Below are positions 44,455-56,042 of a stretch of DNA of 64,000 nt, one piece after another; position 1 is the stretch's first letter, and each line of letters begins with the position of its first letter. The position numbers were made by a program, and so were the translations under genes. The DNA comes from Pollenia angustigena (lineage: Eukaryota; Arthropoda; Insecta; Diptera; Polleniidae): NCBI GenBank assembly GCA_930367215.1, contig OV884059.1:13478945-13542944 (forward strand). Reading direction: 5' to 3'. The notes under the pieces are model-generated. The model did no database searches and was not told where the DNA came from. It saw only the letters and a program-made list of their open reading frames with translations.

Positions 44455-44640
44455 ATATGATTGCTTCTAAATTTATTATGATTAACATGATGATAATATG
44501 ATTACTTCTTAGCTTATTATGATTAACATGACAGTAATATGATTAATTTTTTAGCTTATTATGATTAGCATGACAATAATTTGATTACTTCTTAACTTAG
44601 TATGATTAACAGAATAATAATATGATTAAGGGAAAAATAT
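44455..44640 (+). repeat. Short tandem repeat, about 55 bp per unit
   Basis: ATATGATTACTTCTTAGCTT followed by ATTATGATTAACATGACAAT recurs three to four times with drift. It lies inside the decayed element that began near 42955. Confidence 0.6.
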
Positions 44641-44763
44641 TATGATGACATATTTCGAGTATATTTAGTCGTAATATGATTCAATAATAATCTTAATATG
44701 GTGACTACAATCATAATTCTTATCATAATATGTTGCTCTTAGAATATGTTTACCACAACCATG

Positions 44764-46112
44764 TTTTTATACCCTTCACCGAAGTTAAAAGGGTATATAT
44801 AACTTTGTCATTCCGTTTGTAATTTCTACAATATTGATCCTACACCCTATAAAGTATATAAATTCTGGGTCCTTATGAAAAGCGAAGTTCAAATCCGGTT
44901 GTCCGTCTGTCCGTCTGTCTGTTGAAATGGGTTTTCCGAAGCCCCCAGATATGATGGGTGCTTGGTTGGGGTATCTTTGTGTCAGGTATTCTTATTATAC
45001 TTTTGCTATTGAAATTCAGCCAGATCGGTCCACAAATGGCTGAGATATGAGCAAAAAACCACGACTACCTCTAATTTTTTCCAAAAATCCCTTGTGGTTG
45101 TTGTATTTTTATTACTTTTTGCTGCATATTTTTGGAACGGCAAAAGCCAAAGTTTCCAAATTAGGTACACACATTTAGGTTGCCGATACACACCATCCTA
45201 CAAAATGTGGGCGGGATTGGAGAAGTGGGCGTGGTAACTCCGGTACAAAAAAAAATTAAAAATTGTATAAAAACCTAAATTTGAGGGCTGCCATATGTCC
45301 TATGGATATCACTTATATACCAAAATATCGGAAATTTTTTTATAAGTAGAACATATTTTATAAAAAGCTCGTGAAAATCGGTTCAGAAACAAAAAAGTTA
45401 TGGCCAAAATAAAATGTTTTTTATTAAAATACCCATTTTCGGGAATCATAGATCTTCCCGAGTCCAAACTTTATAACTCAAGTAAATGGGAAATTTCTTC
45501 CTAAACACGTCGGTATTCAAATCGGCTTTAAAATGGCTAAGTTATGATCAAAATACTGCAATCCCAAAAAATATTTTTTTTATACCCTTTACCGAAGGTA
45601 AAAGGGTATATATAACTTTGTCATTCCGTTTGTAATTTCTACAATATTGATCCTACACCCTATAAAGTATATAAATTCTGCTGGGTCCTTATGAAAAGCG
45701 AAGTTCAAATCCGGTTGTCCGTGAAGTAATTACAACTCAACACAGTAAACATTAAACGGGACATATTTCATTTTAATGATATTCAAACAACGTTCCTTCA
45801 TGGCTTAGTTGTCTAGGGGGTGTGTTAAGTTAGAAACTGTGAGTTCTCTGGTTCGAATCTTGTTTATTTTAAAAAGAACATTTTTTTTTAAATTTTTATT
45901 TTTTTATGTTCTAAAAACCATTTAAAAAAAATATTAACCAGTTTTCGCTTTTTTTAAAATTTAATTTAAATGAAGTTTAAAGTATTATAAATATGTATGC
46001 ATAAATACATATGTAAAAATTATTTAGTTTTTGTCTAGTTGCCCTGTATTCTGCTCCCACAATGGTGAAGGGTATATAAGATTCGGCACAGCCGCATATA
46101 GCACTCTTACTT
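44764..46112 (+). repeat. Dispersed repeat family 2, long copy with internal duplication
   Basis: Begins TTTTTATACCCTTCACCGAA and ends GGTATATAAGATTCGGCACA, GCCGCATATAGCACTCTTAC, TTG. The first 130 bp are repeated at about 45580-45725. Includes CCGGTTGTCCGTCTGTCCG as in family 1. Non-coding. Confidence 0.7.
45795..45875 (+). repeat. tRNA-like sequence (pseudo-tRNA or SINE head)
   Basis: TGGCTTAGTTGTCTAGGGGG resembles a D-arm/A box, and CTCTGGTTCGAATCTTG a T-arm/B box. The anticodon and acceptor stems do not close, so this is not called as a functional tRNA. It lies inside a family 2 copy and is followed by a T/A-rich tract. Confidence 0.4.
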
Positions 46113-46176
46113 GTTTCTTTGCGTGTTGTTTCAAATATTAAAAATTTTCGCGAATTTTCGGTTTTTTGCAATTTTT

Positions 46177-46968
46177 ATACCCTCCACCACAATTAGTTGT
46201 GAAGAGGGTATATTAAGTTTGTCATTTTGTGTGAAACTTTTTTATTATTCCTCTCACACCTCATAAAGTGTATATATTCTGGGTCCTTGAGTGATTCTAA
46301 GTCGATTTAGCCATGTCCGTCTGTCTGTCCGTCTGTTGAAAACACGCTCACTTTCGAACAACTCAAAAGAAATGAACAAACTTGTTGTCAAATTGCTTGC
46401 AGTTATCCTAAGCAGCTTGGGATTGAAATCCAGCCAATCGGTTCAGTAGGACCAGAGCTATGAATCAAAATCTGGAACCACCACCTAAAAAAATTGATAA
46501 TTTTGTTACAAAAAATAACATAAATAGTGGAACAAGGCACGGAATGAGATAAGATTTTGCAAAAATTTCTTTTATTTGACTGGAAATCACGCTGTTAAAT
46601 TTCGTGAAGATCCGTCCATAATTTACCCTGAGCCCCATATAAACACTACTCCCGGAAAACAGTTTAGTACGCCAATAACCGTAAATAATGCTATCGTAAC
46701 AAAATTTGGTACGTCACAGTTTTAAAGGACTAGAAATGACGCTGTGAAATTTCGTGATGATCGGTCCATAATTTAAACTAGGCCCCATATAAACCCTACT
46801 ACCGGAAAACAGTTTAGTCGCCTAAAACCATAATTAATAACAAATCGTCACAGTTAAAGATAATAATAATAAATAGACATCATACAGATATTACTCCTTA
46901 AACATTCGAACTGTCGGTGGAGGGTATCAAACATTCGGCACAGCCAAATATAGCACTCTAACTTGTTT
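46177..46968 (+). repeat. Dispersed repeat family 2, second copy
   Basis: From TTTTTATACCCTCCACCACA to GGCACAGCCAAATATAGCAC, TCTAACTTG. It has about two 153-bp-type units. The 3' hairpin is partly decayed (GCCAAA instead of GCCGAA). Confidence 0.7.
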
Positions 46969-47189
46969 TTTTTTTTTGTTATTTTCCGACATTTTGTTTT
47001 TTTATACCATCCACCACAATTAGTTGTGAAGAGGGTATATTAAGTTTGTCATTCCGTGTGAAACTTTTTTATTATACATCTCAGACCCCATAAAGTATAT
47101 ACATATATTCTGGATCCTTGAGTAATTCTTAGTCGATTTAGCCATGTCCGTCTGTCTGTTCGTCTGTTGAAAACACGCTCACTTTCAAA

Positions 47190-47733
47190 ATTTAATACCA
47201 TGGTAGATAAGGCCATGATGGCTTTATCTCTCATTCAATAGGGAGATAAAGCCTTTTTTTCATTTGAATGGGAGATAAAGCCATCATGGCCTTAGCTCAC
47301 ATTAGCAATACTAGAAAATGGCTTTGTCTCTCATTTCAGTTCCGGAAACACTAAAGTTAAGTATTGAAATCTGGCTTCGCATACTAAAGTTTTTCTGCGT
47401 GATGGCCTGCGGCCGTGCTTAGGAGTTTTTTCCTCCAGTAGAACGCGGCAGGTGGCTTCGCTGAATAAAGTTTTTCTGCGAGCGTCACAAGAATAAAGAA
47501 ATTTTTTTCAATGATAACTAAGGATTTCCCCTTTTACAGAATGTTTACACCATGCATAACAATTTTCTGAAAAAATATGGCTTTATCTCTCATTTGCGAA
47601 CAAAAAATGGCTATATCTCTCACTTCGCAAAATTTTAAATATGACCTTACCTCTCAATAAGGCCATTATGGCTTTATCTCCAATTTAATTGAGCAATAAT
47701 GCCATCATGGGCTTATCTACAATGGTTTTAAAG
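47190..47733. mobile_element. Foldback-like element with GGCTTTATCTC repeats
   Basis: Left ACCATGGTAGATAAGGCCAT and right ATGGGCTTATCTACAATGGT are inverted. Both arms repeat ATGGCTTTATCTCTCATT. The centre carries GGCTTCGCATACTAAAG / GGCTTCGCTGAATAAAG and TTTTTCTGCG, like the centre of the 43505 and 58353 elements. Target duplication not clear. Confidence 0.55.
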
Positions 47734-47750
47734 CACTCCCCGATTTTGGC

Positions 47751-48500
47751 ACATCACAGTTTTATAGGACTACAAACAAGACTGTAAAATTTCATGAAGA
47801 AAGGTCCATATGTTACCCTATGCCCCATATAAACCCTACTACCGGAAAACAGTTTAGTACGCCTTAAATCATAATTAATAATGCTATCATAACAAAGTTT
47901 GGTACATCACAGTTGTATAGGACTAGAAACAAGACTGTAAAATTTCGTGAAGATCGGGCCATAATTTACCCTAGGCCCCATACAAAACCCTACTACCGGA
48001 AAACAGTTTAGTACGCCTAAAATCATAATGAATGATGCTATCATAACAAAATTTGGTACATCACAGTTTTATAGGACTAGAAACAAGACTGTTAAATTTC
48101 GTGAAAATCGGTCCATAATTTACCCTAGGCCCCATATAAACCCTACTCCCGGAAAACAGTTTAGTACGCCTAAAATCATAATTGATAATGCTATCATAAC
48201 AAAATTTGGAACATCACAGTTTTATAGGACTAGAAAAAAGACTAATAAATTTTGTGAAGATCGGTCCATTATTTACCATAGGCCCCATATAAACCCTACT
48301 CCCGGAAAACATTTTAGTACGCCTAAAACCGTACAAAATAATGCTAACAGAATAAAATTTAATACTTCACAGTTTTATATTACTAAAAATCACACTAATA
48401 AATTTCGTGACGATCGGTCCATAATTTACTATAGACCTCATATAAAGCCCACTCTGGTAAAATAATTAAATACGCCTAAAACCGTAGCAGATATACATAT
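47751..48500 (+). repeat. 153-bp tandem array, five units
   Basis: ACATCACAGT starts at 47751, 47904, 48058, 48211 and (as ACTTCACAGT) 48364: spacing 153/154/153/153. Because 153 is a multiple of three, one frame stays open for 145 codons (48028-48465). Confidence 0.9.
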
Positions 48501-48944
48501 TGTGATTAACATTCTTCCAACTTAGCTTCATATGGCCAGAAAAAATGTTATGCAATTTTGTGATATACGGTCCATAATAACCCTTAGATCCATTTAAAGC
48601 AGTCTTCTGAACTTCACTGCAAACGCTTAAACTAGTTTCTCCGCTGTATTGAAATTTAGGTCTTTTAATACCAGAAATCACTCTGCAGAATTTTGGGATA
48701 ATGGTTCATAGCTTACCATGGCTCCAATATAAATTCTTCTCCTTAAAATCATTTAAATTCAGCTTAAACTGTTACGAATCATGATATTTTGGCGCTGCGA
48801 AATATGGCCCCAAACTTGGGGCTATTTTTCATAATGCAATATGAGAAATGACCCCAAAAAAATTAAAAATTACCCTAAAAATGAAATGAAATATGTCCCT
48901 AAATTTGGGGTAATTTCTTTAGTATACAACACTGAAAGAAAATT

Positions 48945-49840
48945 GCTTCATATATTTAATGAATCGTTTTCATAAACAGTTTTCCTTGGGTAAATAAATT
49001 TTTTCATTGTCTTAATGGAATTTCATAGTTGTAATGAAGTATTTTCGTTAAAATCGCTTCATTGGATTTCGTAATTACGTCAAAAATTTTCATTGGATAT
49101 ATGAAAACTTAAGTTTGTCCAAGTTAAACATAATATTTTGATTGGGAACATAAAAAACAATATACAAACATAACTATATTCATAAATTATTACAAAATTA
49201 TAGTTTCCTTAAAAAAAATGTTTAATTGTTTATCAAGAAATTTAAGATTTAATTATTTCATACATGTTATGTAATATGCCATTAAATTTATGAAATCAAA
49301 AATTTTTTTATAAAAGCAACATATTTCAATAATGTTTTCATAGATTTAAATTTTCATTATGACAATGAAAAATGTCATTATAGTAATGAACCAAAAACTT
49401 TCAATCATCGTTGTTATTGTTGTTATGGACAATTTAATCTCATATTTACACTCTTAATTGAGTAAAAAACATAGTTTTTTTTTATCCAAAAACTACACTG
49501 CCCCGGTAGACTAGCTGGTAGTGAGCTAGTCTATCAGCACAGAGGTTGCGCGATCGATCCGGCCAGAGACAGAAAGAAAATAAAAAATAAAATAAAATAA
49601 AAAAAAAAAAAAAAATAAAAAAAAAAATTTTTTTTACTCTATTGAAAGTATTCATCCAATGAATATTATTCATAGATCCAATATAATGTTTCATCAAATA
49701 CATTTTAATGAACCAGGTTTCATTGATCCAACGAAGCGCTGCATAGGTTCCTTTTCAATGCAATTTTTTATTGGATTAATGTCAAAATTCATTGGTATTG
49801 CGAAGACAAACAAAGTCAAACACACTGCATTAATATGACA
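48945..49840. mobile_element. Decayed inverted-repeat element rich in TTCATTGG words, with SINE inside
   Basis: Left part AATTGCTTCATATATTTAAT and later GAAATC/ATTTCATAG words, mirrored in the right part (GAACCAGGTTTCATTGATCC, ATTCATTGG). It starts CACTGAAAGAAAAT, like other CAC-GA-AAA elements here. Boundaries approximate. Confidence 0.4.
49498..49576 (+). mobile_element. tRNA-derived SINE, copy 2, 3'-truncated
   Basis: CTGCCCCGGTAGACTAGCTG then GTAGTGAGCTAGTCTATCAG matches the heads of copies 1 and 3. It ends at GGCCAGAGACAGAAAG and runs into an A-rich tract (AAATAAAA repeats). Confidence 0.7.
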
Positions 49841-49982
49841 TCTAGTTTTTAAGTTATCCCTATCGAAGTTCTATACGTCTAACAAAAAACATCCTTTATA
49901 TATAGAAAACTAGCTATACCCGATCCTCTTTGCTGGTCCTTAATAATTGTGTATTGCATTAGTTTATTCTACACGAAATTTT

Positions 49983-50461
49983 TGTACACTTAGAGAAAAA
50001 CCATTTTTTAATGTGGTCACCACCAACAAAACGAATTTTAACGAAAACTTTTAAACATACTATGGTTAATTTGACCATATTATTGCCATTGGCAACCGTA
50101 TAATGGTTAATGTATTCCTCCATTACGAAGCCATAACCATATTATAGTGGCCTCCGAACATGTTATGGTTAATAACAAAAATATGTTTAAAATTTATAAT
50201 GGCATGATTGTTTTTCAACCATAGCATGTTGCTCTTAGAAAAGAGGAAAATACTATTGTTAATTTTAAAACAAATTATTGTCATATTTTACCATAACGTG
50301 CTTAGAGGCAATCATAATATGGTTGTGGCTTCGTAATGGTGTAAGAAATTAACCATTCTGATATGGTTGCCAATGGCAATAATATGGCCAAATAAACCAT
50401 AATATGTTAAAAAAAGTTCGCTAAAAATAGTTTTGTTAGAGGTGAACATATTAAAAAATGT
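49983..50461. mobile_element. Long palindromic element, family shared with 52302-53041
   Basis: Left GTGGTCACCACCAACAAAAC and right AGTTTTGTTAGAGGTGAACA, with ATTATGGTTAA / TTAACCATAAT words mirrored throughout. Non-coding. Confidence 0.65.
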
Positions 50462-50485
50462 GTGTATGTATATTTGTTAATCTTC

Positions 50486-50650
50486 TTAAAAACAAAATTT
50501 CATTAAATTATTTCCGAAATTGCGACCTGTACTTTGTGAACAAGGTTTACATGAACAACCAGCCAGTAAACTGAACGGACGGACGGATTCAAAAGCTCTT
50601 CTGAGTCGATCGGTATACTTTAAGGTGTTACAAACACCAGCACAAACGCA
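50486..50650 (-). repeat. Fragment of dispersed repeat family 1
   Basis: Minus strand: GTTTGTAACACCTTAAAGTA, TACCGATCGACTCAGAAGAG, then GTCCGTCCGTTCAG and CTTGTTCACAAAGTACAGGT, as in the 5' part of the family. Confidence 0.65.
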
Positions 50651-51136
50651 TAAAAAATAAAAATAAATTATAGCTAAATTTTCTTTCTATCCCCTTTAAA
50701 ATTTTTGAATAATTGAACAAATTTTCATGTATTTTTTTTTTTTTTTTTTTTTTCAAAAATGCTGTAATTTTAAAAATTCATTATAGCTAAATTTTCATGC
50801 ATTTAATTTATGATTTTATTAAATTTTGACTAAATTTTTAAATATATGTATAGCTAAACTTTCATGTATAAAATTTGAAAAAATTTCTATTTAGAAGAAT
50901 TAGTTGCAAGAATTGTCTATTCATAAAACGATCGACAGCTGTGGTCAAGTGACTTTAAACAAAATGTATAAATAATAAGATCTTGCCACAAATGACATAA
51001 AAAAAAAGAAATATTTCAAAAATCGTAGCAATATGAAGTTGAAGTAAAGGTTAAATGCGGCAGCTTGCCAAACTAAAATCATTAAAATTTTAATTGTTAA
51101 AAAACTAGAGATAAAAAACATTTTTATTTATTAATT
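50651..51136. other. Intergenic DNA downstream of P450 pseudogene C
   Basis: AT-rich; three related words (TAGCTAAATTTTCATG-type) occur at about 50670, 50787 and 50852. No gene. Confidence 0.5.
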
Positions 51137-53371
51137 TTAATATTGGCGATGTTTTAAGCCCATATGTACTCCCGTTGACGAACGGATCACAATAGCTATT
51201 ACAAGTACAACATCAGGACCCCTGGGTACAAGTTCATAATAGCGCAACGGGTAACTTATAATTAATTTCATTCCTAAAATAGCAAATTTTTGTCCAATAC
51301 AATTACGTGAACCAGCACTATCAAATGGATTTATTTTCTCGTTATCATTGTTGGAAGCAAAACGTTAGGGTATAAAATCACTGGGTTGTGGAAAGTAATT
51401 GGCGCGTAAATCGCGACAAATTTTAAAAATCGATAAAATAATATTTAGTTTATTAGATAAGATTTTATCACCTGGAAATAGAAAAGAAAGACAATAACGT
51501 TTAAGAAATTTTTTAAAAACTCCGTTTTATAATTTTAGATACCAATTTTATGATCTTCCTCTGTCACCCGGCCGATCAACGGAACTGCAGGATATAAACG
51601 CATGGTTTCTTTTATAACACATTCCAAATACTTTAATTCCTGCAGTTGTCTCATACTGACTGGTCCTCAAATATATTTTATTGTACTTTGGGATGTCGGG
51701 ATATTTTGTAGAGAGCAAACGATATACCGCTAGTCGTGGTATCAAGGCCCGCGAATCTGGCTGGCCGTTTATGGTCGATTGCAAGAGAACATCTTAAAAT
51801 ATCGTGCGTTTCTTGATGCCAGTTTCATTGATTTCATTTTCTGGTTTAGAAAAAAAGAGAACGAAAGTTAGAGTAGAATGAGAATGTCTTAGGGTTTAAA
51901 CTAACATCTAATACTAAAGGATCAGTTAGCGGAGAGTAACAGTAACTTAACCTTACCGTAAACAAGTAAGACCAATCTATTTCTTACAGATTGAGACGTA
52001 ACATCTTACTGCTAACTATAATCGTTCTAATTGCTTTACATACAACAAAATGAAGCAGCTGATTTGCAACGTTACTGTTACTGTCGGCTAACTGTGCCTT
52101 AAGATTAGTTGACGTACCAAAACTATTATCGTCAATTGATTTCATTAGTTTGTCGCGCCTTTCACTGATTATCCTTTCGGTAAACGCATGCAGTACTTTA
52201 ATAATTTTGCGAAATGAGGAATGATTTTAAAGACAACAATTTAAATACGAAATTCACGTACAAGAAGAGCTTTAAAAAACTATTATCAACAATTTCAGCT
52301 ACACTGCCCGCAAAAAAAAAAACATCTTTTAATATGTTCACCTCCAACAAAACTATTTTTATAGACAACATTTCAACAGATTATTGTGAAATTTAACCAT
52401 AATTTTGGTACAGCAACCATATTATGGTTAAATAAGTCCTCCACAACTACATTATCGCGGCATAACTTTAAAGTTAAAGCGACAAAAAAACAAAATTAAT
52501 TTCTGTTATTTTATTATATATAAATTTTGTATGAAGGTTGTCGCTTAAGAAAAAATAGTTTTTGCTATAAAATTGTAACGGTACCTTATATGAACATGAC
52601 ATTTTAGGAGATGATGCAAGTGTTGCCAATAAAGTCATTTATTGAATAAAAAAAACGAAAATTTAAATTGATGTCGATTAAGATTTTTTTTTGCTGTAAG
52701 GGCTCGTTATTATGGTTGTACTAAACATGTTATGATTAAATGTGACAGTAATTTGTTTGCCACTAAAAATTGTGTGTTTTCCCTATTCCAAGAGCAACAT
52801 GGTGTGGTTGAAAAACAACCATGCTGTTATAAGGGATAAACATATTTTTGTTATTTTACCCTTAACATATTCGGAGGCATTTATAATATGTTTGTGGCTT
52901 CCTGATGGAGGACTAATCCAACCAGAATATGGATGCCGGTGACGATATTAGGAGTAAATTAACCTTAATATGTTGAACATTTTTAATTAAAATATTTTTG
53001 CTCGAGGTGACCATATTGAAACATGTTTTTTTCTCCGGGTGTGGTTGGTTAAACAAAAATTGTATAAGGACAATATACAAATACCTTGCAGAATTCCTAA
53101 ATTTCACTTACCTTTTTATAGCTTTCGCATATGCTATGCCCTCAAGGCTTTGGGCATAAGCTTTTACACCCATTGCAGATTCGACTATGACATTTAATGC
53201 AGTCGAACATATAAAATGTTGTATATCAATAGCATTTAAAGCATCTCCTTTTTGGTGTAGATCTTCGACCATGGCCTGAGCCTGTTGTTCGAATAATTCC
53301 ACATATTGTTGAAGTATTTTAAAATGAAATGTGCCATTTTGCGCCCGAACTCATAAGTAAGCCAAAGGTAT
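51137..53371 (-). pseudogene. Cytochrome P450 family 4, copy C, broken
   Basis: Remnants of exons 2-5 in order: about 53371-53112, 52303-52118, 51840-51543, 51471-51137. Exon 2 keeps LLMSSGAKWH, then loses about 27 bases with a frame break, then FHFKILQQYVELFEQQ to YAKAIKR; its 5' part and exon 1 are gone. Exon 3 (186 nt) has a frameshift. Exon 4 is 298 nt instead of 372, with an in-frame TAA and the I-helix region damaged (GLDTTTSG remains). Exon 5 has TAA in place of the Glu of PERF and a deletion before the heme loop (PFDSAGSRNCIG). A palindromic element sits at the exon 3 acceptor. It is clearly non-functional, although the Cys loop survives. Confidence 0.85.
52302..53041. mobile_element. 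Long inverted-repeat element at the exon 3 acceptor of P450 pseudogene C
   Basis: Left arm AACATCTTTTAATATGTTCA then CCTCCAACAAAACTATTTTT; right arm ATATTTTTGCTCGAGGTGAC then CATATTGAAACATG. Same family as 49983-50461. It abuts or overlaps the start of the exon 3 remnant. Confidence 0.65.
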
Positions 53372-54024
53372 GACTTTTAAGCTTAAAATGTCTGGCTAGA
53401 CTGGAAGTTCAGTTACCGCTTTTAATTGTTTTAGTTAAACGTTTTAATAACTTGAAAACAGTAATTGATATTGCTCTTGTAATTACTTTATAATATTGAA
53501 GTCATTAACATTTTTAGTAAGAGTTAAATAAAAAAAAAAAAAAAAAAAAAACAAAAAAAAAAATGAAAATACATACAAATAAAAAATTTTTGTAAGCTAA
53601 GGTTAAGTTATTAATTATTTAAGTCAAGGCGTGTTAAAAGAGGTAACAGCATAATTTTTTTTTATTTAAACTATTAATCAATGCGGAAGGAACGTAAAAA
53701 GCGCCCAGGCAGACAAACATAAACGGAAGAAATAACGACAATGACGCGTGAGCTTCTTCCCCTACCAAGGCGAATTCATGTATCATTGTTGTTCGCTTGT
53801 TGAAACTCAAAATATATGTTTGCACCTAAACTACGTGCAAGATAGAACCTTGTTGTCCTTGTAGTTTTGTTAGCGATCATAACATTTTCAACTAGTAAAA
53901 GAAACAACAAATTTCCTATTGTTGTATTATTGCGGCCGACTGGAACATGAATTCACCTTGCTAAAAGGACCAAAAAAATGATATAAACGAACATATTACA
54001 AAAGTAACAAGTAAAGGTGCTATC
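53372..54024. other. Intergenic DNA between pseudogene C and a MITE
   Basis: Includes A-rich runs near 53529-53565. The minus frame 53825-53634 shows no domain. Exon 1 of copy C was looked for here and not found. Confidence 0.5.
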
Positions 54025-54361
54025 AGACGGGATGTATTTTACATATATACTGTCACTTTTCTTTCCCATATGTAATTCCGTATGTATGTCAAAATTCCCA
54101 TTTTACATACGATTCATAATTTTTGCTATCACACCTGCTTATGTTTTTCCTTATGACATAACCTATAAATGTAAACAAAAGCTGACTTTTGTTTACGTTT
54201 CAAAACAAACCAGCTGTTTTGTTTATGTTTGCCAAAGGAAAATAGAGCGTGTTCTAATCGAAAAATTTACATATGTATTTCCACATGTATTTTACACATG
54301 CAAAGTTTCATATGTATCACACGATGTGTTTGACAGTACATAATCAAAATACATCCCGTCT
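54025..54361. mobile_element. MITE with AGACGGGATGTATTTT ends
   Basis: AGACGGGATGTATTTT at left and AAAATACATCCCGTCT at right are exact complements. The inner words CATATGTA repeat in both halves. Non-coding; the 108-codon frame (54017-54343) is not supported. Confidence 0.7.
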
Positions 54362-54366
54362 TTAGA

Positions 54367-54768
54367 AAGTATAGTCGGTCAAGCCCGACCATATGATACC
54401 CTACACCACAGTATTTAAAAACACATCATGCTTATGTGTCCATGTAAATATGGATTTATCTATGCTTATAAACTTTATGAAAATCGGTTTGAAAGTTTGT
54501 GAGAGGCAGAAATTGCCCCCTGCCTTCCCTTGTGGTCCTATTTTTTAAAAACTGTATAGCTAATGTGTCGCTATAGATATGGATCTATCTATGTTTTAAA
54601 TTTCATTAAAATCGGTTTGAGAGGCAGAAATTGCCCCTATCTCCCCTCGTGGTCCGATTTTTTTAAAAATTTATAGATTTTGTGTCCATATAGATATGGT
54701 TCTATCTATGTTTTAAATTTCATTAAAATCGGTTTGATAGGTTCTGAGAGGAAGAAATTACCCCCTAT
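54367..54768 (-). repeat. Dispersed repeat family 1, 5'-truncated copy
   Basis: The minus strand ends with GTGGTGTAGGGTATCATATG, GTCGGGCTTGACCGACTATA, CTTTCT; the final TACTTG is lost at the MITE junction. It is cut at 54768 by GGATCCGTTACGGA-rich DNA. Confidence 0.7.
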
Positions 54769-55153
54769 ACTGATCCGTTACGGATCCGCAAGCGGGAGAA
54801 ATTCCTCTCGAAAAAACGGATTCAAAAACGGATTTTATGTCCGTTTTTTGGATCCATTACGGACTCGTTACGGACATCATATTGGGATCCGTTACGGACC
54901 CGTGTATTTTAATAAAACGGAATCCACTGCGTGTTTTTAATAAAAAAGATTTAATATTGTGATGAATTTTTTGTTTTAATTTTTTTTTATTACAGTATTT
55001 ATCGGATATAAGAAACTTAAAAAATCCAGGAAAATAGTTTCTTATAAGCGTTTCTTTCTTATATACAACTATTTTATATAAGAAACTTATTTCTTATATA
55101 AGTAGCTATGGCCATAAGACTTTCATATTTTGGTTTTCTGTCTCTTTTTTTTG

Positions 55154-55420
55154 TTACATAAGGTCTTCACCTGACAATTTTTTGTTATAATAAACGTCAA
55201 ACTTTGACGTTTGGTATGACAAAAAATTGTCAGGTGAAGACCCCATGTTAACGTTTCTAACTTTTAAATAATTATTTTCTATGTCTTTTGAGTTTTTCAC
55301 TATTTTAGATAACGTTGAAAGTCCAATATTATATTTTTTTTTTGCAATTTCGCTTCTTTTTATACCGTTTTGTATTTCTTTTAAAATTTTAACTTTTGTT
55401 TTTATTGGCAAAAAACACAA
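55154..55420 (-). pseudogene. CENP-B/pogo-type N-terminal DNA-binding domain, interrupted
   Basis: Residues 1-50 read LPIKTKVKILKEIQNGIKRS, EIAKKKYNIGLSTLSKIVKN, SKDIEN: the CENPB_N/psq-like helix-turn-helix of pogo transposases. From about residue 58 the frame runs through a 90-bp palindrome (GSSPDNFLSYQ... is its translation) and ends. The second DNA-binding half and the catalytic DDE domain are absent. It could still bind the TIR if expressed. Confidence 0.7.
55160..55244. mobile_element. Minimal palindromic MITE inside the pogo-like element
   Basis: GGTCTTCACCTGACAATTTT and AAAATTGTCAGGTGAAGACC are exact complements around the centre AAACGTCAAACTTTGACGTTT (about 55192-55212). It interrupts the transposase remnant, so it is younger than the pogo copy. 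Confidence 0.75.
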
Positions 55421-55886
55421 AGCTTCTCATGAGTATCAGCTCGCTCATCTAAAACTCTTGTTGTAAAACTGTCATAAAACAGAGTTATCCATGCAAACTA
55501 CATAAATTATGTTTTGCCGTTGGAAGTTTCTTATATAAATTGTTTTTCTATACATTTTGTAATTTTGGTGTTTAAGAAAAATGTTCTTTTATCAGTTTTT
55601 TTCTAATAGGCGTTTTTCTTATATGAAACCTTTTTTGTTAGAAAAATCACAAAAAAGACATGGTGTTTTTGAAAAATGTTTCTTATAAGCGTTTTGTTCT
55701 TATATGAGATGTTCTTATATCCGATAAATACTGTATTATTATTAAATTCACAGTCATTTGATAGTAAAGTAAAAACAATTCAGTCAGTTCATTTAAAATT
55801 AACATATAAAAGTAAAATACATTAAAAACATAAAAAACAATTCATAGAATATTAAAACAAGTTTGTTTACAAAAAAATTAATTAAT

Positions 55887-56042
55887 GGCCTAACCCACGA
55901 TTTTGAAAGAAAACATAAGCGCACGAAAGCCTGTCACTCACTTTGTATTTGTTTTTGTATTTTTCAATTTACAAAATTAATTACAAAGTGAGTGACTGGG
56001 TTTCATTCGCTTATGTCCTTCATTCGACATCGTGGGTAAGGC
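55887..56042. mobile_element. 156-bp palindromic MITE
   Basis: Left GGCCTAACCCACGAT, then AACATAAGCG and GTCACTCACTTTGT; the right half mirrors these (ACAAAGTGAGTGAC, CGCTTATGT, ATCGTGGGTAAGGC). Confidence 0.7.

Larger units (their letters stand above)
46998..48780 (+). repeat. Dispersed repeat family 2, third copy, 3' end lost
   Basis: Starts TTTTTTTATACCATCCACCA and repeats the GAGGGTATATTAAGTTTGTC head. It is broken by an inverted-repeat insertion (about 47190-47733), resumes with five 153-bp units, and stops near 48780 without the terminal hairpin. Confidence 0.65.
54993..55733. mobile_element. Pogo/Tigger-like element with CENP-B-type N-terminus
   Basis: TIRs CAGTATTTATCGGATATAAG at left, exact complement at right, TA duplicated at 54991-54992 and 55734-55735. 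Several internal TTCTTATAAG/TTCTTATAT words lie near both ends. It encodes a pogo-type helix-turn-helix (next entry), which confirms the class. 741 bp, no DDE domain: an internally deleted derivative. Confidence 0.85.

Noticed and set aside
45795..45875. tRNA gene
   Set aside because: A- and B-box-like words are present, but acceptor and anticodon stems do not form; it sits in a repeat.
48028..48465. 145-codon frame with 51-residue repeats
   Set aside because: Open only because the non-coding tandem unit is 153 bp; the other copies of the family are broken.
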